A DNA stretch of 64,000 bases, from the NCBI GenBank assembly GCA_942493315.1, contig OW818690.1:1736001-1800000 (forward strand). The letters are read 5' to 3'. The position numbers and the translations under genes were made by a program. The stretch comes from UBA5429 sp942493315 (GTDB lineage: Bacteria > Bacteroidota > Bacteroidia > Bacteroidales > WCHB1-69). Positions 52,168 through 60,622 of this stretch are shown in pieces. How positions within the stretch are numbered: the first letter of the stretch is position 1; every line of letters starts with the position of its first letter. The notes beneath the pieces are model-generated. The model made no database searches. It was not told the DNA's origin and saw only the letters and a list, made by a program, of their open reading frames with translations.

Positions 52168-54627
52168 TTAGTGTACAATTATTAATTTAATATTTTGTTC
52201 ATGAAATGTATCCATTTTTATTTTTGCGATATATACTCCTGAAGGTAAATCGGATAAATCTATCTCAATGCTACTTTGAGTATTCATGAATGATCTTATT
52301 TGTTTACCTGCTAAATTATAAATAACAATCTCTTTCATGATATAGGAATTGCCTGGATCTTCAATCTTAAAAATCCCTGAACTGGGGTTTGGTGTAACTT
52401 GAATTAAATTTTGTTGTTGATTTTCCGATATATTAACAGGAGTACAATTGAAATATATGTTTTTATTACATTTTACATCATTGTTATCATAGCAGGTTAC
52501 ACTAAATAATCTATTATAAATGGAGTTTTGAAAATTACCCGAAACAATACCGGTTCTGGAAATATGCAGTCCATCGACTCGAGGAGGTGGAATAAATCTA
52601 AAATTGCGATTACTGCATAATGGAGCTGAGGCTCCGGAAATTTCACTTCTTAAATAATGGGAATCATCTCCCCTTGAAATGACGGATTCGAAGTTATTAG
52701 TCAAGTAAATCATATCCCCATAATAAAACTCAATAACTCCGGATTTATATAATTTTACGACACTTCTAATACCATTATCAATCTCATTTTTAACTTTTCC
52801 GGTTATATATAGGGTAACCATATTTGTATCCATTTCATATTTGACAGATGACAACACTAAGTCTGCTAAAAATGGAGCCATCATTTTGGTTGATCTATTT
52901 TGATTTTCTTTAGAACATAAATAGGGCCAGTTTAATTCTTCATAACGGAATGTGATAAATCCATCCGCATTGATTACAATTTGATTGTATTCTTTATCAA
53001 AAAATGGAAAATTAAAAGGGATATTGAGTGTTCCATACCCATTATCACTGCTGCTTAATACCAAATTTGTACCACTTCCAGTAGGGAAACTCCCTGAAAA
53101 CTCTTCAATACTATAATCATAATTAAAATCCCACCGATAAGGAGGTTTCCCTTGAGTGGCAGATAAAGGAACTTGAAAAGGAGTGTTGATGATGGTATTT
53201 ACGATTCCGGTTGAGATTTCAGGTTTAGTAAAGGGGATTGATCTGACAACAGAAACCATTGTTCTACTATTGTTTGTTAAATTCACATTGGTTTGAGAAG
53301 CAGAAAATTCGGTGCCAATTCCGGAAGTGTAATCCATTAAAGCAAATCTTGTGATTTCACCTATTCCTAATCCGGACGGATCATTTTCATCAATAATAAA
53401 AAAGAATTTGTAAGGTTGATCAGGATTCATGGAGTTTAATAAAGGAGTTACATCTAAGCCTAACTCTAAGGATTGATACCCTTCATAAGCAGCTCCTTGC
53501 ATATAGTAAGGGCCACCTTGATAATTAAAAACGCCGAAGTCTATAATAGTTTCAGGATTTGTTGCTGATGTATCAGAAGAGATTCCTGCAGAAATTTTAA
53601 TCATATTTCTACGGTTATGTTTCACAGTTGCTTTATAAGTTATTTGAGGAAAAACTTCATCTCTTACTTCTACAACATAAGTACATGCATTCCAAACACC
53701 ACCTCCTGCACTTGTTGTAGCCAATAATCTGTAGGGCAAATAAGCAGATCCATTATCACCAAATTCAGGGCCATGACTGTTTACAATTAATACAGCGCCG
53801 ATCTCCCAATCTTTCACATTTACAACTCCATCACCTGTGATGTCAATCCCATTCGTATATTGTCCATCATTATTAAAATCATACCGAATGGAATCATTAT
53901 ATCCAACAATGGTGATAGAGTGAGTAGGGGATGAAAAATAAGTGTAAATATGTTTGCCGGCCTCTTCAGTTCCTTGTTCTAAAATTCCATTTGGGCCGTT
54001 ACTTGATACAAAAATATTGGCACATCCACCCATGCTTTCATCTGTGCAATGGTTTGCTAACCAATGTTTTAGTGTTAAAATTCCCAATTCTGTATCCGTT
54101 GGAATCGCTTTCATTTCAGAAATTCTATTTTTCATTCCTTCGTAGTATTTGGAATAACCGCTCATCCATTTAGAAGATCCTCCAAAGTAAGTACTACCCC
54201 AATCCGGAGTAAATGGGGAACCTGCCGTTTTAATCAAATGCCAGGTATCCATGAAACTAACACCCTTAAAACTATTTGTTTCATTGAAAAAATTCCAGGC
54301 AAAGTGACTGGGAATGTGATATTTATTGTATGGATCATCAAACAAAACATAGCGGTTTCTTCGAACTGCCAATTCATACGTAAACAAATAAACCAATGAA
54401 CTTGCCTGAGCACAAGAATACTCTTCCTGATAAAAGATATAAGGAAAATAATAGGAGTTTGCATTATTTACAGAATAGGGTATAGGTGTATTGAGAACTA
54501 AATCTGAGACTGAAATATTTGTGACGTTTTGCAACTGTTGTTGATCGGAATTCGTAAATTGTGCTACTCCTGTAAATGGAAACATTACCAAAAGAAGGTA
54601 AAAAATTTTTCTTACACTATTTTTCAT
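52168..54627 (-). CDS. T9SS-exported papain-like cysteine peptidase (locus B paralogue)
   Basis: 819 residues, signal peptide to about 22. It shares domain order and much sequence with residues 60-720 of the 1305-residue protein at 28710-32627: Cys72 (YSCAQASS), His236 (HSITIVGYND), calcium-loop insertion (YDFNNDGQYTNG, IDITGDGVVNVKDWE, 249-275), Asn283 (IVNSHGPEFGDNGSAYLPY), then a domain with YRWDFNYDYSIEEF and SSSDNGYGTLNIPFNFPF. It ends in a T9SS sorting domain (VTPNPSSGIFKIED ... SGVYIAKIKM) and lacks the CARDB-like and jelly-roll domains. It is 2 bp after ispG and 5 bp before an SGNH gene. Confidence 0.82.
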   Translation of the reverse strand: MKNSVRKIFYLLLVMFPFTGVAQFTNSDQQQLQNVTNISVSDLVLNTPIPYSVNNANSYYFPYIFYQEEYSCAQASSLVYLFTYELAVRRNRYVLFDDPYNKYHIPSHFAWNFFNETNSFKGVSFMDTWHLIKTAGSPFTPDWGSTYFGGSSKWMSGYSKYYEGMKNRISEMKAIPTDTELGILTLKHWLANHCTDESMGGCANIFVSSNGPNGILEQGTEEAGKHIYTYFSSPTHSITIVGYNDSIRYDFNNDGQYTNGIDITGDGVVNVKDWEIGAVLIVNSHGPEFGDNGSAYLPYRLLATTSAGGGVWNACTYVVEVRDEVFPQITYKATVKHNRRNMIKISAGISSDTSATNPETIIDFGVFNYQGGPYYMQGAAYEGYQSLELGLDVTPLLNSMNPDQPYKFFFIIDENDPSGLGIGEITRFALMDYTSGIGTEFSASQTNVNLTNNSRTMVSVVRSIPFTKPEISTGIVNTIINTPFQVPLSATQGKPPYRWDFNYDYSIEEFSGSFPTGSGTNLVLSSSDNGYGTLNIPFNFPFFDKEYNQIVINADGFITFRYEELNWPYLCSKENQNRSTKMMAPFLADLVLSSVKYEMDTNMVTLYITGKVKNEIDNGIRSVVKLYKSGVIEFYYGDMIYLTNNFESVISRGDDSHYLRSEISGASAPLCSNRNFRFIPPPRVDGLHISRTGIVSGNFQNSIYNRLFSVTCYDNNDVKCNKNIYFNCTPVNISENQQQNLIQVTPNPSSGIFKIEDPGNSYIMKEIVIYNLAGKQIRSFMNTQSSIEIDLSDLPSGVYIAKIKMDTFHEQNIKLIIVH

Positions 54628-54629
54628 TG

Positions 54630-55994
54630 TTACTTTTGATTTAAATTGATTTTTTTAATCTCATCTTCCAATATTTGGAATGCATCATCTATTGCTAAAA
54701 AGGGTGATATTCTTTGAGTTCCTTTATAAACAGCCATTTTCCCATTGGCACTTCCAATAATTCCAATATCAGCATCAGCCATTTCTCCAGGACCGTTCAC
54801 AACACAACCCATCACCCCAATTTTTAGATTTGGATATTCTGAAAACCGCTCTTTAACTAATGAAAGCACTTTTTGAATATCATATTGAGTTCTTCCACAG
54901 GAGGGACATGCGATAATTTCAGTTTTACTTAATTTAATTCTACAACCTTGCAAAATAGTGTCAGCTAAATCGATACACTCCTTTTTACTGAAATTGTTAT
55001 TTTGGATGATCACTTCCCGGAAAGCCTGATTGTAATGAAAATATCCGGCTACAGCTCCACACTCAGCCCACCATGTTTCCTTCTCTTTTTCTTCACTGGA
55101 AATGAATAAAGTATTGTTCTCAATGATGTATTGAGAGGAATCAAATTGAGAAATGGATTTCATCAATTTTTTACCAAAAATGATCTCATTTTCAGGATCT
55201 TCCGTTAAGGATACCCGAATGGTATTTCCAATTTGATGAAGTAATAATGCGCCAATTCCGATGGCTGATTTTACTCTTCCTTCCATCCCATCTGCTGCCT
55301 CCGTTACCCCTAAATGGATTGGAAAATTGAACCCTTTTTCGTTCATTTTTTCATGTAATAATCTGGTTGCCAATATCATGGTGTTAACATTGCTTGACTT
55401 TAAAGAGAAAACCAGATTTGTAAATTCAAATCGTTCACAGATATCGATCCATTCTAAGGCAGAATGCACCATTGCCTGTGGAGTATTCCCATAACGACTA
55501 ACAATTCTGTCACAAAGCGATCCTTGATTGACTCCCACCCGAATAGCAGTATTGTGTTTTTTACAGATCTCAATGAATGGTTGTGCCCTTAAAGCCATTT
55601 TTTCAAGAGAATCCTGATATTCTAAATCACTTAATTCAATCGTTTTAAATTCTCTTTTATCAACAAAATTACCAGGATTGATCCTTACTTTATCCACAAA
55701 AACAGCTACTGCTTCAGCCACTTCAGGCAAATAGTGAACATCAGCAATGATAGGTGTTTCGATTCCTTCAGATTTAAGTTGTTGGACAATCTCTCTGAGT
55801 GAATCAACCTCTTTTAAGGTTGGTACTGTTATACGAACCATCTCAGCCCCAGCTTTGATTACTTGTTTAGTTTGTTCCACAGTAGCAAGAATATCAGAAG
55901 TGTTGGTGTTGGTCATCGTTTGAATTAAAACGGGCAACCCTTCCCCAAGTTTAAGGGAGCCAATTTTAGTAATATTTATATGATTTATGTTCAT
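54630..55994 (-). CDS. ispG: IspG (GcpE), (E)-4-hydroxy-3-methylbut-2-enyl-diphosphate synthase, intermediate-length form
   Basis: 454 residues from ATG 55992-55994, chosen over a GTG at 56015 that overlaps the upstream gene. It reduces MEcPP to HMBPP with a [4Fe-4S] cluster. TIM barrel residues 1-270: GLPVLIQTMTNTNTSD, ADVHYLPEVA, RINPGNF, LGVTEAADGMEGR. Cluster ligands Cys363, Cys366 (ACPSCGRTQYD), Cys397 (GVMGCVVNGPGE) and Glu404 are present. E. coli IspG (372) has its first cluster Cys at 270, so there are about 90 extra residues before the cluster domain; the long Bacteroidota/Chlamydia form has a larger insert. Confidence 0.95.
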   Translation of the reverse strand: MNINHINITKIGSLKLGEGLPVLIQTMTNTNTSDILATVEQTKQVIKAGAEMVRITVPTLKEVDSLREIVQQLKSEGIETPIIADVHYLPEVAEAVAVFVDKVRINPGNFVDKREFKTIELSDLEYQDSLEKMALRAQPFIEICKKHNTAIRVGVNQGSLCDRIVSRYGNTPQAMVHSALEWIDICERFEFTNLVFSLKSSNVNTMILATRLLHEKMNEKGFNFPIHLGVTEAADGMEGRVKSAIGIGALLLHQIGNTIRVSLTEDPENEIIFGKKLMKSISQFDSSQYIIENNTLFISSEEKEKETWWAECGAVAGYFHYNQAFREVIIQNNNFSKKECIDLADTILQGCRIKLSKTEIIACPSCGRTQYDIQKVLSLVKERFSEYPNLKIGVMGCVVNGPGEMADADIGIIGSANGKMAVYKGTQRISPFLAIDDAFQILEDEIKKINLNQK

Positions 55995-55998
55995 TTTT

Positions 55999-58851
55999 TT
56001 AATAGTTAGAATCACTTATTCCTTTGCGACATATAGAACTGAAATCACAATACGTACAATTGGATAACTCTTCCGTTTGTGTATATGGAATTTTAGGATT
56101 GAGAATTTTTTCAATGATTGTTACAATAAGTTCTTCCATTATTTGAATCTGTTCTAATCCAAAAATTGAAGTTTTATTTTTTTTATCACGAGCATCAGTT
56201 GCAAATAATATAAAATCACTGTTTTGTAATAGAACTTCTTTAAAGGCAATTATTCCGGCTTGATATTGATTAGTTTTCAATAAGTTAGGAGCAGTATCAT
56301 TTTTATGAAACATATACATATAAATCAACAATTGTAATAACTGTTTCTGCTTGTCATCAGAAACTAATGTTTCAGGATCTTCAAATTGCAATTTTTTTGG
56401 ATCAACTGTACCGGTTTTATAATCTAAAATGGTAATGATTTCATCTCTTACATCGATTCGATCCACTTTACCCTTTAGTTGAACTGTTCCAAATTTGGTT
56501 TGCAGTTGATTCAATAATTCAACTTCATTTCCTAATACACGAATATCATGATTAGAAAAATCAAATTTTGAAACCTGAATAAACGCTATGATATTTTTTT
56601 TCACAATTTCTGAGGCTAAGTATATCTTACCTCTATAAATATCAGCATTTTTAATATCTGGATTGTGCTTGAATGTTTCAAAAACAATAGTTTCAAGATA
56701 TTTAGTTGTCTGATCAAAAATCACTTCACGCTCTGATGGATTTTCTTTAATTTTTTCAAAAATAGATTCTAAAATGGTATGGATAATAATTCCCACTAAT
56801 TTATTTTCAACATTTTCATCAACACTATCCGGAAGTTCAAGCTCTTCTACTTTAGATAGATAGAATGCTAAAGGACAACGAATAAACGTTGAAATAGAAG
56901 AGGGAGAGAATTTGATCTCTTCCAGTTTTTTTAAAATTCTATCATCTTTTGAAATCGTAATAGATTGTGAATCAATACTTTTAGATTTAACGGGATTATT
57001 AATGGTATGTTTAAAAATTTGAATAGAATCTGAAAGTTTTTTCCTTTCTATTTCAAATTCAAGCTGAGAAATGAATCTGCTTTTTTCTGTTAATGAATTG
57101 CCGGAATCGTTGTTGTATAAAATATGCACGAGTTGACTTCTTTGCATCAATCTGAAAAAGTGATAAGCAAAAATGGAATCTTTATAGGTTGATGTGGGTA
57201 AATTGAAATGATTTTTAATATCAAACATAATCAATGAAGGTTGTGATTTTCCTTTCGGAAGAATCCCTTCATTGATAGAAAGAAAAATAACATTTTTATA
57301 ATCCAGCGTTCTGGTTTCCAATAATCCACACACTTGTAATCCCTTGTCAAAATCACCCATAAATGGAATTGTAAGGGTATCCAATTTTGAAAAAAGAAAA
57401 AATTCTACTGAGGATAAATCTGAAATATGATCTAAATGTGGAGTGTTTTGTAACAATTGAATGGTGTTTTCTACTTGTTCCTTAATCATCCCCAAAATAT
57501 TAAAATCGGGCGAATCAAAACTATATCGGGATCCAATAGATTCTAAAAAAGGAATGAGCTCATGAAGAAGAGTTAAACCATCATGTGAAAACATCGGGAT
57601 TTCATTAGGAAGATGACTCTGATTAATAAAAATCTGATTTTTAGCGATGATATCATTAACCAACTTACTTGCTTTCAAGTCACTTCCAATGATTCCTTTG
57701 ACAACAAGTGGATTTTGTAAAAATGCAATAACATCTTTGTGATAGTATATAAGTTCCTTATTGCCCTGGATTTTATAAAACCGATTTCCATTCTTTAATA
57801 ACCTGAATATCAATTCGACTAATAAGTATGGATGACTGTTTTTCATAGGATAGCCCATGGTAAGATTTGCTTTCGTACAATTGTATGCATGAACAAAAGG
57901 AACAACTAAACTTTCATCTCCAAAAACCAAAACCGTATCATTTAAATCACCTTGAGTTTGTTCTATGGTGTTTAAAATATCTATAGCATGATAGATTTGA
58001 TTCATTTGACCCGGAACAGCAGAAATATGAATCTCTTTTGGAATTGTTTTAAAATGATCTTTTATATGGATATCGGGAATACGCAATTTGTTTTGAAGTG
58101 ATTTAACAAACGGAGCGTATTGAGTATCATAAAAGTGATCAATATCAAAAATGAAGGAAGTATCAAACCGATGATAGAAATATTCTAAAATAGTCATCTC
58201 AGAAGGAGAGAGGGCATGAAATCCGGCAAAAATAAATTTTTTAAAAAATTGATATTGACGAATTACCTCAGGATCACTATTGTTTGATTTTGAAAGTTGT
58301 TCTGCAACATCTCGATATATCATTCCTTCATAACCTACCCCTTTAGAGATCAGCTTTTGATGAAAAAATTCATATATTTCACTAAGTCTAACATAGAATT
58401 GAAGGTAGCTGATTTGGTTTTCAGTAAGTGTTTCTTTCAAAAAAGAGGTTTCAATCTCTTTAGCTTCAGCAAGATTAGTGAAAATGAGAGAGGCATCCGC
58501 TAGTTGTAAGTCAATTTCGTTTATGTCGCTTAAAAAAATGGATCCCCATGATAAAAACCTCTGAAATGTTTCCTCTTTAAAGGAATCCAGAGCAATATAA
58601 GAATCAAAAAGGGCAAGTAAAAGTTCCTCTTTTGGAATAGATTTAAGAGGGGAAAGAGATTCGATAAATTCGTTTATGGTTAAAATAGTAGGGGAGAAGC
58701 ACGGTTGATCAATAAGGAGGGCAATCTCCTTTTGAAGTACTCTTTTAGCACGTTTGTTTGGTAAAATGATGAGGTTTTTTTCAAGAGGAATAGCTTTATT
58801 TTGAACAATTTGGGACGCTAAATCTCTCAAAAAAGTGGTTATTTCATACAT
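55999..58851 (-). CDS. AddB-like PD-(D/E)XK nuclease/helicase-fold protein
   Basis: 950 residues. The N-terminal helicase-like half has no working Walker A (LIILPNKRAKRVLQKEI), as in AddB. The C-terminal nuclease has VDRIDVRDEIITILDYKTGT with catalytic Asp and Lys. Iron-sulfur cysteines: one in TFIRCPLAFYLS and three at Cys932, Cys935, Cys941 with the same 3 and 6 spacing as in Bacillus AddB. AddB acts with AddA (UvrD-like helicase/nuclease) in resecting DNA double-strand breaks for recombination; addA is not within the window. Downstream ispG starts 4 bp later. Confidence 0.88.
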   Translation of the reverse strand: MYEITTFLRDLASQIVQNKAIPLEKNLIILPNKRAKRVLQKEIALLIDQPCFSPTILTINEFIESLSPLKSIPKEELLLALFDSYIALDSFKEETFQRFLSWGSIFLSDINEIDLQLADASLIFTNLAEAKEIETSFLKETLTENQISYLQFYVRLSEIYEFFHQKLISKGVGYEGMIYRDVAEQLSKSNNSDPEVIRQYQFFKKFIFAGFHALSPSEMTILEYFYHRFDTSFIFDIDHFYDTQYAPFVKSLQNKLRIPDIHIKDHFKTIPKEIHISAVPGQMNQIYHAIDILNTIEQTQGDLNDTVLVFGDESLVVPFVHAYNCTKANLTMGYPMKNSHPYLLVELIFRLLKNGNRFYKIQGNKELIYYHKDVIAFLQNPLVVKGIIGSDLKASKLVNDIIAKNQIFINQSHLPNEIPMFSHDGLTLLHELIPFLESIGSRYSFDSPDFNILGMIKEQVENTIQLLQNTPHLDHISDLSSVEFFLFSKLDTLTIPFMGDFDKGLQVCGLLETRTLDYKNVIFLSINEGILPKGKSQPSLIMFDIKNHFNLPTSTYKDSIFAYHFFRLMQRSQLVHILYNNDSGNSLTEKSRFISQLEFEIERKKLSDSIQIFKHTINNPVKSKSIDSQSITISKDDRILKKLEEIKFSPSSISTFIRCPLAFYLSKVEELELPDSVDENVENKLVGIIIHTILESIFEKIKENPSEREVIFDQTTKYLETIVFETFKHNPDIKNADIYRGKIYLASEIVKKNIIAFIQVSKFDFSNHDIRVLGNEVELLNQLQTKFGTVQLKGKVDRIDVRDEIITILDYKTGTVDPKKLQFEDPETLVSDDKQKQLLQLLIYMYMFHKNDTAPNLLKTNQYQAGIIAFKEVLLQNSDFILFATDARDKKNKTSIFGLEQIQIMEELIVTIIEKILNPKIPYTQTEELSNCTYCDFSSICRKGISDSNY

Positions 58852-58862
58852 TTTTTATGTTT

Positions 58863-59474
58863 TTAGAGCCCTAAGAAAGCCATAAATCCCAGTCCCATTA
58901 ACCCGGTGATAATGTATGATATACCATGACCTTGAAGCGGTTTAGGGATGGCAGAATATTTGATACGTTCATTAATAGCAGCAAAAGTAACAATTGCTAA
59001 CATCCAACCTAAGCCGGAACCAGCAGCATAAGAAGTACTTTGCCAAACGGTAGCAAAGTTTTTTTCCTGCATAAATAAAGATCCCCCTAAGATGGCACAG
59101 TTTACTGCGATTAATGGGAGGAAAATTCCTAATGCATTGTATAATTTCATGGAAAAACGTTCAATAATCATTTCAAGTAATTGAACTATAGAAGCTACAA
59201 CTGCAATAAAAATGATTAATGATAGGAAAGATAAATCAATATCCATAAAAAAGTCAGAGATCCAAATCAACGCACCCTCTTTTAATAGATACTTATCTAT
59301 CAAATAGTTGAAAGGAACTGTGACTACCATAACGAAAAAAACGGCAATTCCTAATCCAAAGGATGTTTTAACTGATTTTGAAACAGCTAAATAGGAACAC
59401 ATCCCTAAGAAATAGGCAAAGACCATGTTGTCAATAAAGACAGATCTGTAAAAAATTGAGAATAATGAATCCAT
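58863..59474 (-). CDS. nqrE: NqrE, Na+-translocating NADH:quinone oxidoreductase subunit E
   Basis: 203 residues with six membrane segments. The N-terminal FIDNMVFAYFLGMCSYLAVSKSV and the central NALGIFLPLIAVNCAILGGSLF are NqrE signatures. The two cysteines that hold the [2Fe-2S] cluster between NqrD and NqrE are conserved (Cys26 and Cys126). RnfA is the related alternative, but the C-terminal NERIKYSAIPKPLQGHGI-like segment and the length fit NqrE. The other subunits A-D and F are not adjacent: upstream is an exporter gene (gap 9 bp), downstream the AddB-like gene (11 bp). Confidence 0.9.
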   Translation of the reverse strand: MDSLFSIFYRSVFIDNMVFAYFLGMCSYLAVSKSVKTSFGLGIAVFFVMVVTVPFNYLIDKYLLKEGALIWISDFFMDIDLSFLSLIIFIAVVASIVQLLEMIIERFSMKLYNALGIFLPLIAVNCAILGGSLFMQEKNFATVWQSTSYAAGSGLGWMLAIVTFAAINERIKYSAIPKPLQGHGISYIITGLMGLGFMAFLGL

Positions 59475-59483
59475 AGTTATAAA

Positions 59484-60590
59484 TTAAATATTTTGTAATT
59501 TTGCTTTTCCTCTAATTTTTGTATTTAGTGTGATTCCTTCTTTGATTTGAATATAGAAACCATCTGAGAGGCCCACTTTTACAGGTACTTTTTTATATTT
59601 TTCTTTTTTATTTCCCGGATTTTCAATATATACAAATGCACTATCACCTGAAAATTCAAGTGCATATTCAGGGATGGCCAAAACACTGTCCACTTTTTGA
59701 GTGATTACTTCACCATTGGCACTATATCCTGATCTAATAAAACCGCCCTCTTTATTTAAAGATACTGCTGCTTTAATACTAAAAACAGTAGCACCATTTT
59801 CGACAGATCCTTTTGGAGCGATATATTCCAAAATGGCATCAAAACGAGCGTCTTGCATTGCACCAATAATTAAAACAACGGGATCCCCCTCTTTTATCTT
59901 TCCCACTTCAGTTTCGTCTACTTGACCAATGAAAATCAAATCGCCCATATTTGCAATGGTAGCAATGGTAGTTCCATCATTAAAATTATTAGATTGAATT
60001 ACGGAATTCCCAACTTTAACAGGAATATCTAAGATCATTCCTGAAACAGTAGCTTTGATCAACGTATTGCTGTATTGTGCTGTTTTCTGAGAGATTCCCT
60101 CTTTTATGATCTGGATACTTTCGGTTGCATTTGCCACTTCCTCTTTGGCACTTTTGTAGGAAGTTAATGCTTGTTCATACGCTTCCTTTGATGATACTTT
60201 GGATTGGAATAGTTTTTCAATTCTTTCGTAATTTAATTTTGCCTGATCTAAATTGATATTAGCAACATTGAGCCGTGATTCGGCACTATTCAATTGAGAA
60301 ATATCCGGGATAACCTGAACTTTAGCGATCACATCACCAGCTTTTACCAATTGACCTGCTTCTTTATAAAGTGCGATTACAATCCCGGAAATTTGAGGTT
60401 TAATAGCAACTTCATTACGTGGTTCAACTTTACCTGTGATAACAGTCTTTTTTTGTATTGTCTTAGTTTCAGGTGAAATCATTTCATATTCCACTTCTTT
60501 TACTCTTGATTTACTCCATAAAAAGACAAAAGTTCCTACAACAATTAGTCCAAAAATTATGAATAGCGTGGTTTTGAGTATCTTTTTCAT
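59484..60590 (-). CDS. Periplasmic adaptor (membrane fusion) protein, MacA/HlyD-like
   Basis: 368 residues from ATG 60588-60590 (MKKILKTTLFIIFGLIVVGTF); the longer TTG start at 60611 is part of a promoter element. One N-terminal membrane anchor, then a barrel-sandwich/lipoyl half (GIVIALYKEAGQLVKAGDVIAKV), a coiled-coil hairpin (about 105-175), the second lipoyl half (GMILDIPVKVGNSVI) and beta-barrel domains. Such adaptors link MacB-type ABC pumps to an outer-membrane channel. No TolC-like gene is in the window. Confidence 0.9.
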   Translation of the reverse strand: MKKILKTTLFIIFGLIVVGTFVFLWSKSRVKEVEYEMISPETKTIQKKTVITGKVEPRNEVAIKPQISGIVIALYKEAGQLVKAGDVIAKVQVIPDISQLNSAESRLNVANINLDQAKLNYERIEKLFQSKVSSKEAYEQALTSYKSAKEEVANATESIQIIKEGISQKTAQYSNTLIKATVSGMILDIPVKVGNSVIQSNNFNDGTTIATIANMGDLIFIGQVDETEVGKIKEGDPVVLIIGAMQDARFDAILEYIAPKGSVENGATVFSIKAAVSLNKEGGFIRSGYSANGEVITQKVDSVLAIPEYALEFSGDSAFVYIENPGNKKEKYKKVPVKVGLSDGFYIQIKEGITLNTKIRGKAKLQNI

Positions 60591-60608
60591 TGTTTCAAAA
60601 TTGAATTG

Positions 60609-60616
60609 CAAATATA
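60609..60616 (-). promoter_or_regulatory. -7 element for the MacA-like adaptor gene
   Basis: TATATTTG followed by C on the minus strand. It overlaps the TTG that would give the longest frame and lies 19 bp before the chosen ATG. It would permit expression of adaptor-nqrE-addB-ispG apart from the permease genes. Confidence 0.6.
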
Positions 60617-60622
60617 TAAATT

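Noticed and set aside
58863..59474. Assignment as RnfA of an Rnf complex
   Set aside because: Both cluster cysteines and the N-terminal sequence fit NqrE better, and no other rnf gene is present.
60591..60611. Longer MacA-like start at TTG 60611
   Set aside because: The TTG lies inside the TATATTTG -7 element and the ATG 60590 is directly before the membrane anchor.
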